The notes beneath the pieces are model-generated. The model saw nothing but the letters and a program-made list of their open reading frames with translations, had not been told where the DNA came from and did not search any database. From assembly GCF_001553605.1 (NCBI RefSeq), contig NZ_CP014229.1, positions 2,198,501 to 2,262,500 on the forward strand: 64,000 bases of DNA, written 5' to 3'. The stretch is from Desulfovibrio fairfieldensis (GTDB lineage: Bacteria; Desulfobacterota; Desulfovibrionia; Desulfovibrionales; Desulfovibrionaceae). Below are positions 34,459-44,260 of this stretch, piece after piece (position 1 is the first letter of the stretch; every line of letters begins with the position of its first letter). The position numbers and the translations under genes were made by a program.

Positions 34459-35118
34459 TTAGAAGGTAAAGCGCAGGCCCAGCATGAATTCGTTGTTGTA
34501 GGGCTGGTTGCTGATGTTGCTTCCGCCTATGGAAACCTCGTTGTAGCCCATCATCATGAAGCGGTAGCCCAGGTCCACGGCGAAGTTTTCGTTAAAGTTG
34601 TAGGCCACGCCCGCGCCCACGTTCCAGGCGAAGTTGGTGAAATTGTCGCTGGCGCTGACACCATCGCCGCCACCATGCACCGTGTATTCCACATAATTGA
34701 AGGCCAGACCCGCGCCCGCGCCGATATAGGGCACAAAGGGCGTGCCGGTCTGGATGTCATAGTAGAGGTTCAGGAACAGGGTGGAAGTGTTCCAGAGGCC
34801 CTTGGTGCTGAAGTTAGTCCCATCCCACACGCCATCCCAGCTCTTTTCGCTGTTGCCGCGCAGGGCGAATTCAATTTCCGCGCGCAGGGGGATCTGCTGC
34901 TGGGGGTAGAAGTCATAGCCCACGGCCAGCGCGCCGCCCAGGGTGAACTGGCTGTAGCTCTCGTCCGACAAGGCACTAGAGGGGCGGGAAATATTGCCCG
35001 TGTCCTGAATGGACATCAGGAATTTGGGGGCAAAATACACACCGTTCACTTCGGCCTGGGCCAGTCCGGGCAGAGCCAGGGCCACCACAAGGGCCAGTGT
35101 CGCCAAAATACGTTTCAT
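34459..35118 (-). CDS. Outer-membrane beta-barrel protein
   Basis: 219 residues from ATG 35118, 7 bases after GGAGG. The signal peptide is at residues 1-21 (LATLALVVALALPGLAQA). The rest alternates like an eight-stranded barrel: YSQFTLGGALAVGYDF, PYIGAGAGLAFNYVEY, WNVGAGVAYNFNENFAVDLG, and the terminal GLRFTF with the C-terminal Phe recognised by the BAM complex. It resembles small opacity/OmpX-type barrels; no function can be assigned. It is paralogous to the next gene at about half of positions by eye. Confidence 0.85.
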   Translation of the reverse strand: MKRILATLALVVALALPGLAQAEVNGVYFAPKFLMSIQDTGNISRPSSALSDESYSQFTLGGALAVGYDFYPQQQIPLRAEIEFALRGNSEKSWDGVWDGTNFSTKGLWNTSTLFLNLYYDIQTGTPFVPYIGAGAGLAFNYVEYTVHGGGDGVSASDNFTNFAWNVGAGVAYNFNENFAVDLGYRFMMMGYNEVSIGGSNISNQPYNNEFMLGLRFTF

Positions 35119-35288
35119 ATCGCTTCCTCCAAAAATAAAATAGGTTCTCTGAAATTGAGCTTTGCATTCTTCCCATGCAGCGTCAATGCTTTTATGCGAA
35201 AAACGCAATCCCTCCAATCCAGGCCATCCGCATGGCGGGTGGTTGCCTGCTTCTTCACGCACAGCGTACGTTTCAGGAACTAATAACA

Positions 35289-35321
35289 AAACGCCCTTCC
35301 GCTGTAAACGAAAGGGCGCTT
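35289..35321 (-). terminator. Intrinsic terminator between the paralogous barrel genes
   Basis: CGCCCTTCCG (35292-35301) pairs with CGAAAGGGCG (35309-35318), one mismatch. On the minus strand the stem is followed by TTTTGTTATT. It ends the gene at 35351, so the two barrel genes are separate units. Confidence 0.8.
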
Positions 35322-35350
35322 ACCGTAAAATCAGTTCGGCTTAACCGGAT

Positions 35351-36028
35351 TTAGAAAGCGAAACGCAGACCCAGCATGAATTCGTTGTTGTAGGGATCGC
35401 TGCCGATCTCATACTTGCTGCTACCCGCATGAGCCGTGACTTCGTTGTAGCCCAAGCCGACGAAACGGTAGGAAGCGTCAATGGCGAGATTTTCATTAAA
35501 GCTGTACGACGCGCCCACGCCCACGTTCCAGGCGAAGTTGGTGAAACGGTCGTCCGCGGAAAACTTGTCGCCACTATTGGTGGTAAAATCATACCCCGTG
35601 TAATTGAAGGCCAAGCCCAGACCGGCGCCGATATAGGGCGTAAAGGCACTGTCGTTGTGGAAGTCCCAGAACAGGTTGGCAAAGAGCGTGGAGTTGTTCC
35701 AGGTGCCCTTGACGTCGCGCACATTGACGCCGCCGTCGCTCCAGGTCTTTTCGCTGTTGCCGCGCATGGCGAATTCAATTTCCGCGCGCAGGGGCAGCAT
35801 CTGCTGCGGCCAGAAGTCATACCCCAGGGCCAGCGCGCCGCCCAGGGTAAACTGGCTGTAGTCGTCCACGCCCGTACCGGCCAAAGCGGACGAACGTTCC
35901 ACCCGGCCAGTGTCCTGAATGCTCATCAGGAACTTGGGAGCCAGGTACATGCCGGTGCCTTCCGCCGCGGCCAGACCGGGCAGGGCAAGCGTCAGCACAA
36001 GCGCCAAAGCGGCAATAATACGTTTCAT
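35351..36028 (-). CDS. Outer-membrane beta-barrel protein, paralogue
   Basis: 225 residues, start 6 bases after AGGAGG. The signal peptide is ALALVLTLALPGLAAAE. It shares with its neighbour the blocks APKFLMSIQDTG, DYSQFTLGGALA, PLRAEIEFAMRGNSEK and the final GLRFAF. It probably arose by tandem duplication. The most variable parts correspond to predicted surface loops (around residues 45-55 and 135-150), as expected if they face phage, antibodies or ligands. Confidence 0.85.
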   Translation of the reverse strand: MKRIIAALALVLTLALPGLAAAEGTGMYLAPKFLMSIQDTGRVERSSALAGTGVDDYSQFTLGGALALGYDFWPQQMLPLRAEIEFAMRGNSEKTWSDGGVNVRDVKGTWNNSTLFANLFWDFHNDSAFTPYIGAGLGLAFNYTGYDFTTNSGDKFSADDRFTNFAWNVGVGASYSFNENLAIDASYRFVGLGYNEVTAHAGSSKYEIGSDPYNNEFMLGLRFAF

Positions 36029-36229
36029 GACAGTCCTCCTGAATGCTTTTCCCCTTCTGCTCGCAGGGAGTTTTGAGAGTTGGGCAAAATCTGGAAATTG
36101 TCAATAGCATTTCTATAAACATTCTTGACTTTCTCCCACGCCCGGCGGAATCCGGCACGCCGCTCCTTCCCTTTTGCGGGCGCCAATTCTTTGCCGGACG
36201 CCTGATAAGAATGCAAATCATATGCCATG

Positions 36230-36266
36230 GAAAAAACCGGGAAGCGCCCGCTAACGCCTCCCGGTT
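36230..36266 (-). terminator. Intrinsic terminator of the FadL gene
   Basis: AACCGGGAAGCG (36235-36246) pairs with CGCCTCCCGGTT (36255-36266). On the minus strand the stem runs into TTTTTTCC. It lies downstream of the stop at 36300. Confidence 0.8.
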
Positions 36267-36299
36267 CCATGCAACGGGCCGAAGCCCGGAGAATCCGGC

Positions 36300-37586
36300 T
36301 TAAAAGGTATAGCCGATGGAAAACATATAGATATTGGCCACCACATTTTCCGACTTGCCGCCGGTGACCCCCGTTATGGCGTTGCCGCGAATGCCCGCGG
36401 CGTCGGTCTCGTCATAGCTGACAGGATTGATCCAGAGGTGGGAATAGGCGAAATCCACGGTCCAGTTGTTCCACTCCACGCCCGTGCCCAGGCTGAGGAT
36501 GGTGCGTCCGCTGGAGGGCACGAAAAAATCCGCATGCTTTTCATTGACCACCGCCGTTTCGTAGGCCAGGCCCGCCCGCAGGCTCCACCAGTCCAGAGGC
36601 TTGTACTCCACGCTGGCGTTGAAATTCCAGCCGTCGCGCCATTCCTTGTTGCTGATGGAATCGTAGCCGTTGTCCATATAGATGTTCAAGGCGTTGTAGG
36701 TGGACCAGCGCGTCCAGACCGTCCCGGCCTCGAAGCTCAGATTGTCCAGCGGCTTGTAGGCCACGCCCAGCGCCAGGGAGTCCGGCAGTTGCAGGGTGGT
36801 ATGGGCGTTGCAGTCCATGGCTTCGGGCAATTTTTGATACGCTCTGAGCAGATTCTGCTCGTGAGAGCCGAATTCCACATCGCCGTAGATGTTGACCGTC
36901 ACCTGGCTCTTGTAGGCCAGACCCACGGACCATTGCTCGTTGAAGCGCATGTGCAGGCCCAGATGCGCTCCCACGCCCCAGCCCGTGCCCTCCAGTTGGA
37001 GGTCGTTGTCAAAACTTTTCGGAACAGTGGCGGCGGTCATCGTGGGAATTTTGTTGCCCATGTACATGCTGGCGTAGAGAGCCTCCACGCCCACGGACAC
37101 GGAAAAGATATCGTTGATCTTGTAGGCCAGGGTGGGCACAAAGGAGATGGTCTGCACGCCCACGTCATAGAGATTGTACCTGCCGGTCCAGTTGCCGGAG
37201 TAGCTGTTGCCCAGGCCGAAGCGCGAAAACACGCCCATGCCCAGCCAGACATTGTCGTTGAGCTGATAGCTGGCATAACCGTGCGGGGCCAGCCAGACCG
37301 ACGGTTTGGTGGTGGTGTACTGCATGCCCGTGGCGTGCTCGGTGCCGATGGTGCCCAGCGGGGCGATGAATGCCAGACCGCCCATGACATGCGTGCCCGG
37401 CAACTGGGTGATGCCCGCCGCATTATAGGCCAGGGCCGAGACGTCGTCGGCGCGGCCCACCATGCCGCCCGCCAGGGAAACGCCCCTGGCGCTCCATTCA
37501 TTGAGGGCGAAACCCTCGGCCAGAACCGTTGACGCCGTGCCCGCCAGAAGGGCGAGCAAGAGACAGGAAACGCGCAGAACCCTCAT
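36300..37586 (-). CDS. FadL/TodX-family outer-membrane transporter
   Basis: 428 residues with a signal peptide to about residue 23. The mature start EGFALNEWSARGVSLAGG and ALAYNAAGITQLPG match the FadL hatch region (NPA-type motif, here NAA); the rest is barrel-like and ends FSIGYTF. The family moves long-chain fatty acids or aromatic hydrocarbons across the outer membrane by lateral diffusion. A single-gene unit with its own terminator. Confidence 0.88.
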   Translation of the reverse strand: MRVLRVSCLLLALLAGTASTVLAEGFALNEWSARGVSLAGGMVGRADDVSALAYNAAGITQLPGTHVMGGLAFIAPLGTIGTEHATGMQYTTTKPSVWLAPHGYASYQLNDNVWLGMGVFSRFGLGNSYSGNWTGRYNLYDVGVQTISFVPTLAYKINDIFSVSVGVEALYASMYMGNKIPTMTAATVPKSFDNDLQLEGTGWGVGAHLGLHMRFNEQWSVGLAYKSQVTVNIYGDVEFGSHEQNLLRAYQKLPEAMDCNAHTTLQLPDSLALGVAYKPLDNLSFEAGTVWTRWSTYNALNIYMDNGYDSISNKEWRDGWNFNASVEYKPLDWWSLRAGLAYETAVVNEKHADFFVPSSGRTILSLGTGVEWNNWTVDFAYSHLWINPVSYDETDAAGIRGNAITGVTGGKSENVVANIYMFSIGYTF

Positions 37587-37733
37587 TTTTCCCCCAGAGC
37601 ATTTAACACCACAAGTCGGACAAACGCCGCGCGCACTCCCCCATTGCGGAAAAAGCCCCCCAGGCTCTTTCCGCGCGGCGCAGACGGCGCGGAGCGGATG
37701 GCGTCACCCGCTCCTCAAAAAGTATGTCTGCAA

Positions 37734-40103
37734 TCACAGCATATTAACAGGATCAAGGTCAAGGAAAAGTCGCAACAGCGCGGAGGCTTTCCGGCTTCTG
37801 GCGAAAAAATAGAGTCGACGCAGGGCCTGCCAGTCCCCGGCCTTGAGCAGGCAGTGAAAACGCCGCCGCCCCCGCAACAGGGCCAAGGGAGCGGGCGCGG
37901 GGCCCAGCATCTGGACGTCGAGTTCACGCGCCCGAGCGCGCAGGGCGGTGGCCAGTTCGTTCAGGGCCGCGGGCCCGTTTTTTTCCTCCACGCCGAAGGA
38001 CATGCGGATCAAAGCCAGGCGCACAAAGGGCGGATAGCGCCGCAGGCGGCGCCGCGCCAGTTCCGCCGCGTAAAAGCCCTCATAATCGCCCGTTTGCACG
38101 TACTGCCAGCAATAATGGCTGACGTCCCGGGTCTGGATCAGCACCCGGCCCGGCTTTTCGCCCCGCCCGGCCCGGCCCGCGGACTGGACCAGGAGCTGAA
38201 AGGTACGCTCGGCCGCGCGGTAGTCGGGCAGATTCAGGCCCAGATCGCCGTCGGCCACCACGACCAGGGTCACCTGCGGGAAATGATGACCTTTGGAGAG
38301 CATTTGCGTGCCCACCAGGATGGGCGCTTCCTGCCGGGCAAAGGCGGCCAGGATTTCCTCCATGCGGCCCGGACGGCGAGTGCTGTCGCGGTCCAGACGC
38401 AGCACGGGCCGCCCGGCCAGCACGCTCAGACGCTCGGCCAGGCGCTCGGTGCCCTCGCCCAGGGGCAGAAAGTTCATGCCCTTGCACTGCGGGCAGGGCG
38501 AAGGAAAGGGCCGGGTATAGCCGCAATAGTGGCAAACCAGCTTTTCCCGCCCCTTATGGTAGGTGAGCCCGATCTCGCACTGCGGGCAGCGCAGGGTGCT
38601 GTTGCAGTCCAGACAGTACATCAGAGGCGCGTAGCCGCGCCGGTTAAGCAGGACCACGGCCTGCTCGCCCCTGTCCAGGGTTTCGCGCAGGGCCGCTTCA
38701 CTCTGCGGGGCCAGCAGGCCGTCCCCGTCCATCGCGGAGACGACCGGGGACACCGTGCTGATATCGATCAGTTCCACCGGCGGCAAAGGCTTGCCGCCCA
38801 CCCGGCTCGGCAGACGCAGGAGGGGCAGATGGCCATTTTCCGCCGCGTAAAAGGTTTTAACGTCCGGCGTGGCCGAGCCCAGCAGCAGCAGACCGCGCGT
38901 CTGGGCCATGCGGAACCAGGCCACTTCCTTGGCTTGGTAGGAAAGGCTTTCATCCTGTTTGAAGGAGCCGTCGTGCTCTTCATCCAGCACCACGCAGCCC
39001 AGCCGGGGCACGGGCAGAAAAAGAGCCGAGCGCGTGCCCACCACCAGACAGGGTTCACGCCGGGCGGCCAGAGCGCGGAAGGTGGCCTCACGCCGGGCCG
39101 GAGACTGATAACCGTGGTAAAAAAAGAGCGGCGCGTCCGGCAGGGAACAGGCCGCGTCACGGCGCAACTTATGGGCCAGCGCCACTTCCGGAGCCAGCAG
39201 CAAGAGGCTTTTCCCCTGAGCCAGGCACATTTTTGCCAGTTCCAGGTACACGGCGGTCTTGCCGCTGCCCGTAACGCCGTAGAGCAGGCGGGAGGCTGGC
39301 TCCTCCTCGCCCAGAGCCGCGCGCAGACCGGCCAGGGCCGCTTCCTGGTCCGCATTGAGGCAGAAAGGCGTCGGCGGGGGCGGCAGCAGGGCCTGCTCAT
39401 CTTCTTCCCCACTGTCCTCGCGCGTCAGCGCCAGATGTCCGGCCTTGAGCAGGCTTTGCAGAGCCGGAGCCACAGCCTGTCCCAGGTTTTGCAGCAAACG
39501 GCGGCGGCTCACGGCCCCGTGTTCATGCAGATATTCCAGAACTTCAATCTGCCGCGCCGCCGAGGGGCGCACCGGCCAGGGCGGGTCCGCGCGCAAGAGG
39601 CAAAATTCTTCGCTGGCCGCGTCCGCGCCGGGAGCCAGCATACGGGCCGCGCCCACACAGAGCGCTTGGGCCAGTTCACGGCGTTCTTCCGGCTGAATCT
39701 CGCGGATCTGCCGCAGGCTCAGCGCCGAGGCGCGGCCCGCTTCCAGGCGGTGCAGGCGGACGCGCGTGCTGCGCAGTCCCTGCGGCAGCACATGGCCCAG
39801 GATATGCCCCGGCTCCACGCCCTGGCGGCGGGCCAGGTCCAGCGCCAAAGCCAGCAGGTCCGGCGGCAGCAGGGCTTCATTTTCCAGAGGCCAGCAGACC
39901 GTCTTGCAAGCCACATTTTCCGGCAGATCCGTTGTGGGGCTCACGCGCAACAAGACCGCCGCCCGCAGAGCCCCCTGCTCTCCCCTGCCCAGGGGCACGG
40001 CCAGACGCAGACCGGTTTGCCAGAATGCCGCCGGGAATTCCGGCGGCAGCGCATAGGTCAGGCAGGCATAGGGAGGGCTTAACAGGGCGACGCTGGCGTA
40101 CAT
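37734..40103 (-). CDS. priA: Primosomal replication restart helicase PriA
   Basis: 789 residues, slightly longer than the E. coli protein. The N-terminal 3'-end-binding region is followed by Walker A GVTGSGKT (276-283), motif II VLDEEHD, LLLGSATPDV, and the paired zinc-binding cysteines (YCLDCNSTLRCPQCEIGL, then CHYCG and PCPQCKG) typical of PriA. The last motifs, GTQMLSKGHHFP and QSAGRAGRG, are present. It restarts stalled replication forks by loading the helicase. About 270 bases separate it from galU; no clear promoter is seen there. Confidence 0.94.
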   Translation of the reverse strand: MYASVALLSPPYACLTYALPPEFPAAFWQTGLRLAVPLGRGEQGALRAAVLLRVSPTTDLPENVACKTVCWPLENEALLPPDLLALALDLARRQGVEPGHILGHVLPQGLRSTRVRLHRLEAGRASALSLRQIREIQPEERRELAQALCVGAARMLAPGADAASEEFCLLRADPPWPVRPSAARQIEVLEYLHEHGAVSRRRLLQNLGQAVAPALQSLLKAGHLALTREDSGEEDEQALLPPPPTPFCLNADQEAALAGLRAALGEEEPASRLLYGVTGSGKTAVYLELAKMCLAQGKSLLLLAPEVALAHKLRRDAACSLPDAPLFFYHGYQSPARREATFRALAARREPCLVVGTRSALFLPVPRLGCVVLDEEHDGSFKQDESLSYQAKEVAWFRMAQTRGLLLLGSATPDVKTFYAAENGHLPLLRLPSRVGGKPLPPVELIDISTVSPVVSAMDGDGLLAPQSEAALRETLDRGEQAVVLLNRRGYAPLMYCLDCNSTLRCPQCEIGLTYHKGREKLVCHYCGYTRPFPSPCPQCKGMNFLPLGEGTERLAERLSVLAGRPVLRLDRDSTRRPGRMEEILAAFARQEAPILVGTQMLSKGHHFPQVTLVVVADGDLGLNLPDYRAAERTFQLLVQSAGRAGRGEKPGRVLIQTRDVSHYCWQYVQTGDYEGFYAAELARRRLRRYPPFVRLALIRMSFGVEEKNGPAALNELATALRARARELDVQMLGPAPAPLALLRGRRRFHCLLKAGDWQALRRLYFFARSRKASALLRLFLDLDPVNML

Positions 40104-40376
40104 GAAAAAACCGTGACCTCACCATTTCCCGATATGGCGCCCGATATGGCGTTCTGAAGATTCGGAACAAGAACAGACGTTCAAACCCCAAGGGCTTGTC
40201 TCTCAAAAAATGAATTTTGGGAAGCACTGAGCCATGAATATTTTTGTTCTCCGGCAAGAAAGGAGCCCATTGCAAGCCAAGGACAGTACGTTTCCGGTAC
40301 AGACCTGGGCCGCAATGGGCTCCTGGCGCAGCCAGGGAGAAAAAACGCTTTTGGGGGCAAGCCCCAGGGGCTGTTT

Positions 40377-41249
40377 CTACTGGAACTGGACGAAATTCTT
40401 GAGCAATCCCAGCAATTCGTAACGCAGTTCCTCGTCCTGCAGGGCGAAGTAAATATTGGCCGTCAGAAATTCGGCCCAGTCACCGGCGTCAAAACGCATG
40501 CCCGACATGCGCACGGCCATCATGCCGCGATCCTGGGCCATGGCCTGCAGGGCGTCGGTGAGCTGGATTTCGCCGCCGTGGCCCGGCTGCGCCTTTTCCA
40601 GATAGTCGAAAATCTCCGGCGTGAGCACATAGCGGCCCACAATCGCCATCCGCGAAGGCGCGGCCTCGCGCTTGGGTTTTTCCACCATGTTGCGCACCCG
40701 GAAAACGCCGGGGGCCACTTCCTCGCCGTCAATAATGCCGTAACGGCTGACCTTTTCCCAAGGCACTTCCATGACGCCGATGACCGGCATTTTTTCGGCC
40801 ATGGCAACTTCAATGAGCTGTCCGATGCCCGGCACGCCGCCGAACATCAAGTCGTCGCCCACCATGATCGCAAAGGGATCGTCGCGCACCAGTTCGCGGG
40901 CGCAGAGCACCGCATGCCCAAGGCCGAGCTGCTTTTTCTGGCGCACGGACATGATGTTGACCATTTCGGCCACCTGCCGCACTTCCCTGAGCTTATCCAG
41001 CTTGCCCGCGCGTTCGAGCACCCCCTCCAACTGAAGGTTGTAGTCGAAGTGATCTTCAATGACGCTCTTGTCGCGGTTGGTCACAAAGATCACGTCCTGG
41101 ATTTTCGCGCGCTGAGCCTCTTCCACCACATACTGGATGACGGGCTTGTTGTAGATGGGCAGCATTTCCTTGGGAATGTTCTTGGTCGCGGGCAAGGAAC
41201 GCGTACCCCAACCGGCCACCGGAATGATCACCTTGCGAATATCCTTCAT
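40377..41249 (-). CDS. galU: UTP-glucose-1-phosphate uridylyltransferase
   Basis: 290 residues, normal for GalU. VIIPVAGWGTRSLPATKNIP is the nucleotide-binding start; KEMLPIYNKPVIQYVVEEA and LGHAVLCARELVRDDPF follow, with the metal-site Asp in VGDDLM. It makes UDP-glucose, a donor for surface glycans such as those of the locus at 1-15211. Its 5' side faces the glmM terminator, so it is probably transcribed from its own promoter. Confidence 0.94.
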   Translation of the reverse strand: MKDIRKVIIPVAGWGTRSLPATKNIPKEMLPIYNKPVIQYVVEEAQRAKIQDVIFVTNRDKSVIEDHFDYNLQLEGVLERAGKLDKLREVRQVAEMVNIMSVRQKKQLGLGHAVLCARELVRDDPFAIMVGDDLMFGGVPGIGQLIEVAMAEKMPVIGVMEVPWEKVSRYGIIDGEEVAPGVFRVRNMVEKPKREAAPSRMAIVGRYVLTPEIFDYLEKAQPGHGGEIQLTDALQAMAQDRGMMAVRMSGMRFDAGDWAEFLTANIYFALQDEELRYELLGLLKNFVQFQ

Positions 41250-41696
41250 GCGCGCCTCCGCTCATGTATAAGTGCAAAACAGCGTCGGAGCCTCAGGTGG
41301 GCGGGGTCACGGCCAAAAGCCGACGCCCCTTGACGGCCCCCTGACGTTGAACTCCGGCCGGGCGGCGCTCCGCTATAAAAAATCCCGATTATTCCACGGC
41401 GCGCCGGATATGCCTCAAGTTCATACTCCGCCAAAAGCCCGACAAGCGCAAGAGAAAAACGCATTTTCCCGGCCGCGCGGGCGCGGAACGTCTCTTGAAA
41501 GCTGTATGTCGTCTCCCGACAAGGCCCGAGAACTGTTGCGGCCGCGATATGGCCGTCTGCACTGGCCGGAATAAAAACATTCCTGCCCGAATAAACGACG
41601 CCTGCAGCCTGGGAATTTCAGAGGAAACGCCTCAACATTCCGAAAAAAGCGGGGGCTCTCCGGCGAGTTGCGGCGTAAGTGAGAAGATAAAAAATA
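41250..41696. other. Intergenic region upstream of galU
   Basis: The region between galU and the glmM terminator. No protein-like frame with a ribosome binding site is seen on either strand, and I recognise no RNA family. It must contain the galU promoter. An unrecognised small RNA cannot be excluded. Confidence 0.3.
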
Positions 41697-41740
41697 GTCA
41701 CGGCCCAAGACGGCCGCTCCATGCCGCCCCGGACCGTGAC
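41697..41740 (-). terminator. Terminator after glmM
   Basis: GTCACGG (41697-41703) and CCGTGAC (41734-41740) are perfect inverted copies around a GC-rich, partly self-pairing interior. The minus-strand transcript continues TATTTTTTATC; the plus strand continues CGCTTTTTAG, so it may work both ways. Confidence 0.75.
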
Positions 41741-41748
41741 CGCTTTTT

Positions 41749-41870
41749 AGAACATTTACACTTGAGATGCTCGTTTACGGCGAGCAAAGACCGGCCACTC
41801 GTATTTCGTTGCAAGGAGTTGCAGACAAATCCTTACAGAGCAATTCACTCATCTCAAATGTGAACTGCTC
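41749..41870. mobile_element. Complete dispersed repeat with inverted ends (MITE-like)
   Basis: A 122-base element. The left end, AGAACATTTACACTTGAGAT from 41749, is an inverted copy (with a few differences) of the right end, ATCTCAAATGTGAACTGCTC, which ends at 41870. The inside shares its left part with the truncated copy at 23664. There is no gene inside. It lies between glmM and its terminator. Confidence 0.7.
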
Positions 41871-41894
41871 CAAAAACTTGTCGGCGGTCCCCCC

Positions 41895-43247
41895 TCAACG
41901 CAGTTCACGGGCAACCACATCCGCCAGATCCGCGGCAAAGGCCCTGACCTTGTCCTCATCCTCGCCTTCCACCATGATCCGGCAGAGGGCCTCGGTGCCC
42001 GAGTAGCGCAGCAGCACCCGGCCCCGCCCGGCCAGTTCCTTTTCCACCTTGGCCACGGCTTCGCCGATGGCCGGCCGCTCTTCAAAGGGCAGGCGCTTTT
42101 CCACCCGCACGTTGACGAGCTTCTGGGGGAAGGGCGTGAGCAGGCCCGCCAGTTCGGAGAGCGGCTTTTCCTTTTCGCGCATGATCCGCAGGATCTGGAG
42201 GGCAGCCAGCAGCCCGTCGCCCGTGGTGCTGTAGCCCCGGAAAATCAGATGCCCGGACTGCTCGCCGCCGAGCATGGCTCCCTCGCGGCGCATGGCCTCC
42301 ACCACGTAGCGGTCGCCCACCTTGGTGCGCAGCAGCGTGCCGCCGTGCTCGCGCATGAAGATCTCCAAGGCCAGGTTGCTCATGACCGTGGCCACCAGCA
42401 TGTTGCCCGGCAGTTCGCCGCGCGCCATCATGGACTGGGCGCAGAGGGCCATGAGCTGGTCGCCGTCCAGGACGTTGCCGTGCTCATCCACCACGATCAG
42501 GCGGTCGGCATCGCCGTCCAGGGCCAGCCCCACGTCGGCGCGCACCTCGCGTACCTTGGCCGCCACCACTTCGGGGTAGAGCGAGCCGCAGTGGTCATTA
42601 ATATTCGTGCCGTCGGGCGCGGTACTCAGGCGGAAGACCTCGGCCCCCAGTTCCTCCAGAGCCAGCGGAGCCACTTTGTAGCTGGCGCCGTTGGCGCAAT
42701 CCACCACGATGCGCAGGCCGGAGAGGGTCAACTGGGTTGGGAAGCAGCTCTTGGTGTAGACGATGTAGCGGCCCCCGGCATCCTCGATCTTGGTGGCCCG
42801 GCCCACCTGGCGCGGGTCCGGATAAGGCCAGGACATATCCGGATTAAGGACCATTTCCGCGATTTCGTTTTCGGTCTGGTCCGGCAGCTTATAGCCGTCG
42901 GCGTCGAAAAACTTGATGCCGTTGTCGGAAAAAGGATTGTGCGAGGCCGAAATCACCACGCCCAGATCAGCCCGCATGCTGCGCGTCAGAAAGGAGATGG
43001 CGGGCGTGGGCAGCGGCCCGGTCATGATCACGTGCATGCCCGCAGCGCACAGCCCGGCCGTGAGCGCGGATTCGAACATATAGCCGGAAAGCCGCGTGTC
43101 CTTGCCGATGACCACCTTGTGTTGGTGCGGGCCGCGCCGGAAGCGCACCCCGGCGGCCAGCCCCAGGCGCAGGGCCACATCCACGGTCATGGGCGCGTTG
43201 TTCACCGTGCCGCGCAAGCCGTCCGTGCCGAAAAGACGTTCAGCCAT
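41895..43247 (-). CDS. glmM: Phosphoglucosamine mutase
   Basis: 450 residues from ATG 43247, 5 bases after [18 protein letters not shown] opens the protein; the phosphoserine loop is [16 protein letters not shown], the metal loop DGDADR and the sugar-binding loop [10 protein letters not shown], followed by [10 protein letters not shown] in the last domain. It converts glucosamine-6-phosphate to glucosamine-1-phosphate for UDP-GlcNAc synthesis. It is the third partner of the widespread cdaA-cdaR-glmM cluster; in firmicutes GlmM inhibits CdaA, and the same contact is plausible here. Confidence 0.95.
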   Translation of the reverse strand: MAERLFGTDGLRGTVNNAPMTVDVALRLGLAAGVRFRRGPHQHKVVIGKDTRLSGYMFESALTAGLCAAGMHVIMTGPLPTPAISFLTRSMRADLGVVISASHNPFSDNGIKFFDADGYKLPDQTENEIAEMVLNPDMSWPYPDPRQVGRATKIEDAGGRYIVYTKSCFPTQLTLSGLRIVVDCANGASYKVAPLALEELGAEVFRLSTAPDGTNINDHCGSLYPEVVAAKVREVRADVGLALDGDADRLIVVDEHGNVLDGDQLMALCAQSMMARGELPGNMLVATVMSNLALEIFMREHGGTLLRTKVGDRYVVEAMRREGAMLGGEQSGHLIFRGYSTTGDGLLAALQILRIMREKEKPLSELAGLLTPFPQKLVNVRVEKRLPFEERPAIGEAVAKVEKELAGRGRVLLRYSGTEALCRIMVEGEDEDKVRAFAADLADVVARELR

Positions 43248-43318
43248 GAAAACTCCTTTTGTGCTCCCGGAGCATCGGCGCATTGCCGACATATACATGT
43301 TCCGTGCGAAGCCGCAGG

Positions 43319-44260
43319 CTATTTTTTCTTGCGGGAAACCGTAACTTCTTCAGTGGCCGGATTCAAGAGCGTCATGCCCTCGGGCAGGCGGAAGCGCAGC
43401 TCGACCTTTTTGCTCTGTTCCGGCTCCAGGGCGGGCGGCGTGACGCTGACCTCCAGCTGCCCCAGATAGCGGGCGCTCTTGGCCAGGGCCTCGGGCACCT
43501 CCACCAGTACAGTCACTTCCTCGGGTTCCACCGTGTACTGGCGGCGGTTTTCCCCGGCCAGCTCAACCTTGCAGCGTCGCGAAACCACGGTGCGGCCGCT
43601 GGTGATGGTGTACTGCACGCGCACCGAAGGCGGATTGGCGGTGACCAGACTGGGCGTGTCCAGGGTGATTGTCTGGTGCACGGTGGTGCCCGCCGCCTTG
43701 GGATCAAGCATAATGGTCAGCGGCACGCTGGAAATATCCGAGACCACGTCCTCGGGCCCGCGCAACACCACGGTGGCCGGCGACACGCTGACGTTTTCCA
43801 CGGTCAGCGCCCCGCCGCGCAGGGGTGAATCCACAATGGTGCGCAACGGCACGCTGCGTTCCATGAGTGTATCGGCCTTGATGACGATACGCGGCGGCTG
43901 GATGTCCACCAGCTCAAAAGCCCGGAAGGTAGGCCCCAGATTGTCGCCGCCCAAGGGCACCACAGTGACGCCCTTCTTGATGTCCGAAAGGTCCACGGCC
44001 TGAGTCAGACGCTGCTGGGGAATGGAACGCAGCAAGGTTTCCGGTCCGCGCAGACGCACTGTGATCTTGCTGATCAGGCCATCAGTGACCACCAGATTGG
44101 GCGGAATGCCGTAATAGTCGATATTCACTTCCACCTGGGCTTCCAGGCGGTCGCGTACGCTGACCACGTACCACATGCCCACGGCGGCCAGCACGGCCAC
44201 CAGCAGCGAAAGCAGATGCGGCGCGCGGCGCAGACTGCCGTTGTTCTCAGAGGATTTCAT
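43319..44260 (-). CDS. cdaR: YbbR-domain CdaA regulator
   Basis: 313 residues. One N-terminal membrane helix ([20 protein letters not shown], about 17-36) is followed by several YbbR repeats, each with the RGPE pattern ([20 protein letters not shown]), lying outside the membrane. In other bacteria the protein binds CdaA and tunes c-di-AMP synthesis. The start overlaps the end of cdaA by 14 bases, supporting joint production. Confidence 0.9.
   Translation of the reverse strand: MKSSENNGSLRRAPHLLSLLVAVLAAVGMWYVVSVRDRLEAQVEVNIDYYGIPPNLVVTDGLISKITVRLRGPETLLRSIPQQRLTQAVDLSDIKKGVTVVPLGGDNLGPTFRAFELVDIQPPRIVIKADTLMERSVPLRTIVDSPLRGGALTVENVSVSPATVVLRGPEDVVSDISSVPLTIMLDPKAAGTTVHQTITLDTPSLVTANPPSVRVQYTITSGRTVVSRRCKVELAGENRRQYTVEPEEVTVLVEVPEALAKSARYLGQLEVSVTPPALEPEQSKKVELRFRLPEGMTLLNPATEEVTVSRKKK

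Noticed and set aside
37644..40082. Long plus-strand open frame opposite priA
   Set aside because: PriA on the other strand has all expected motifs; the mirror frame is a product of high GC at third positions.
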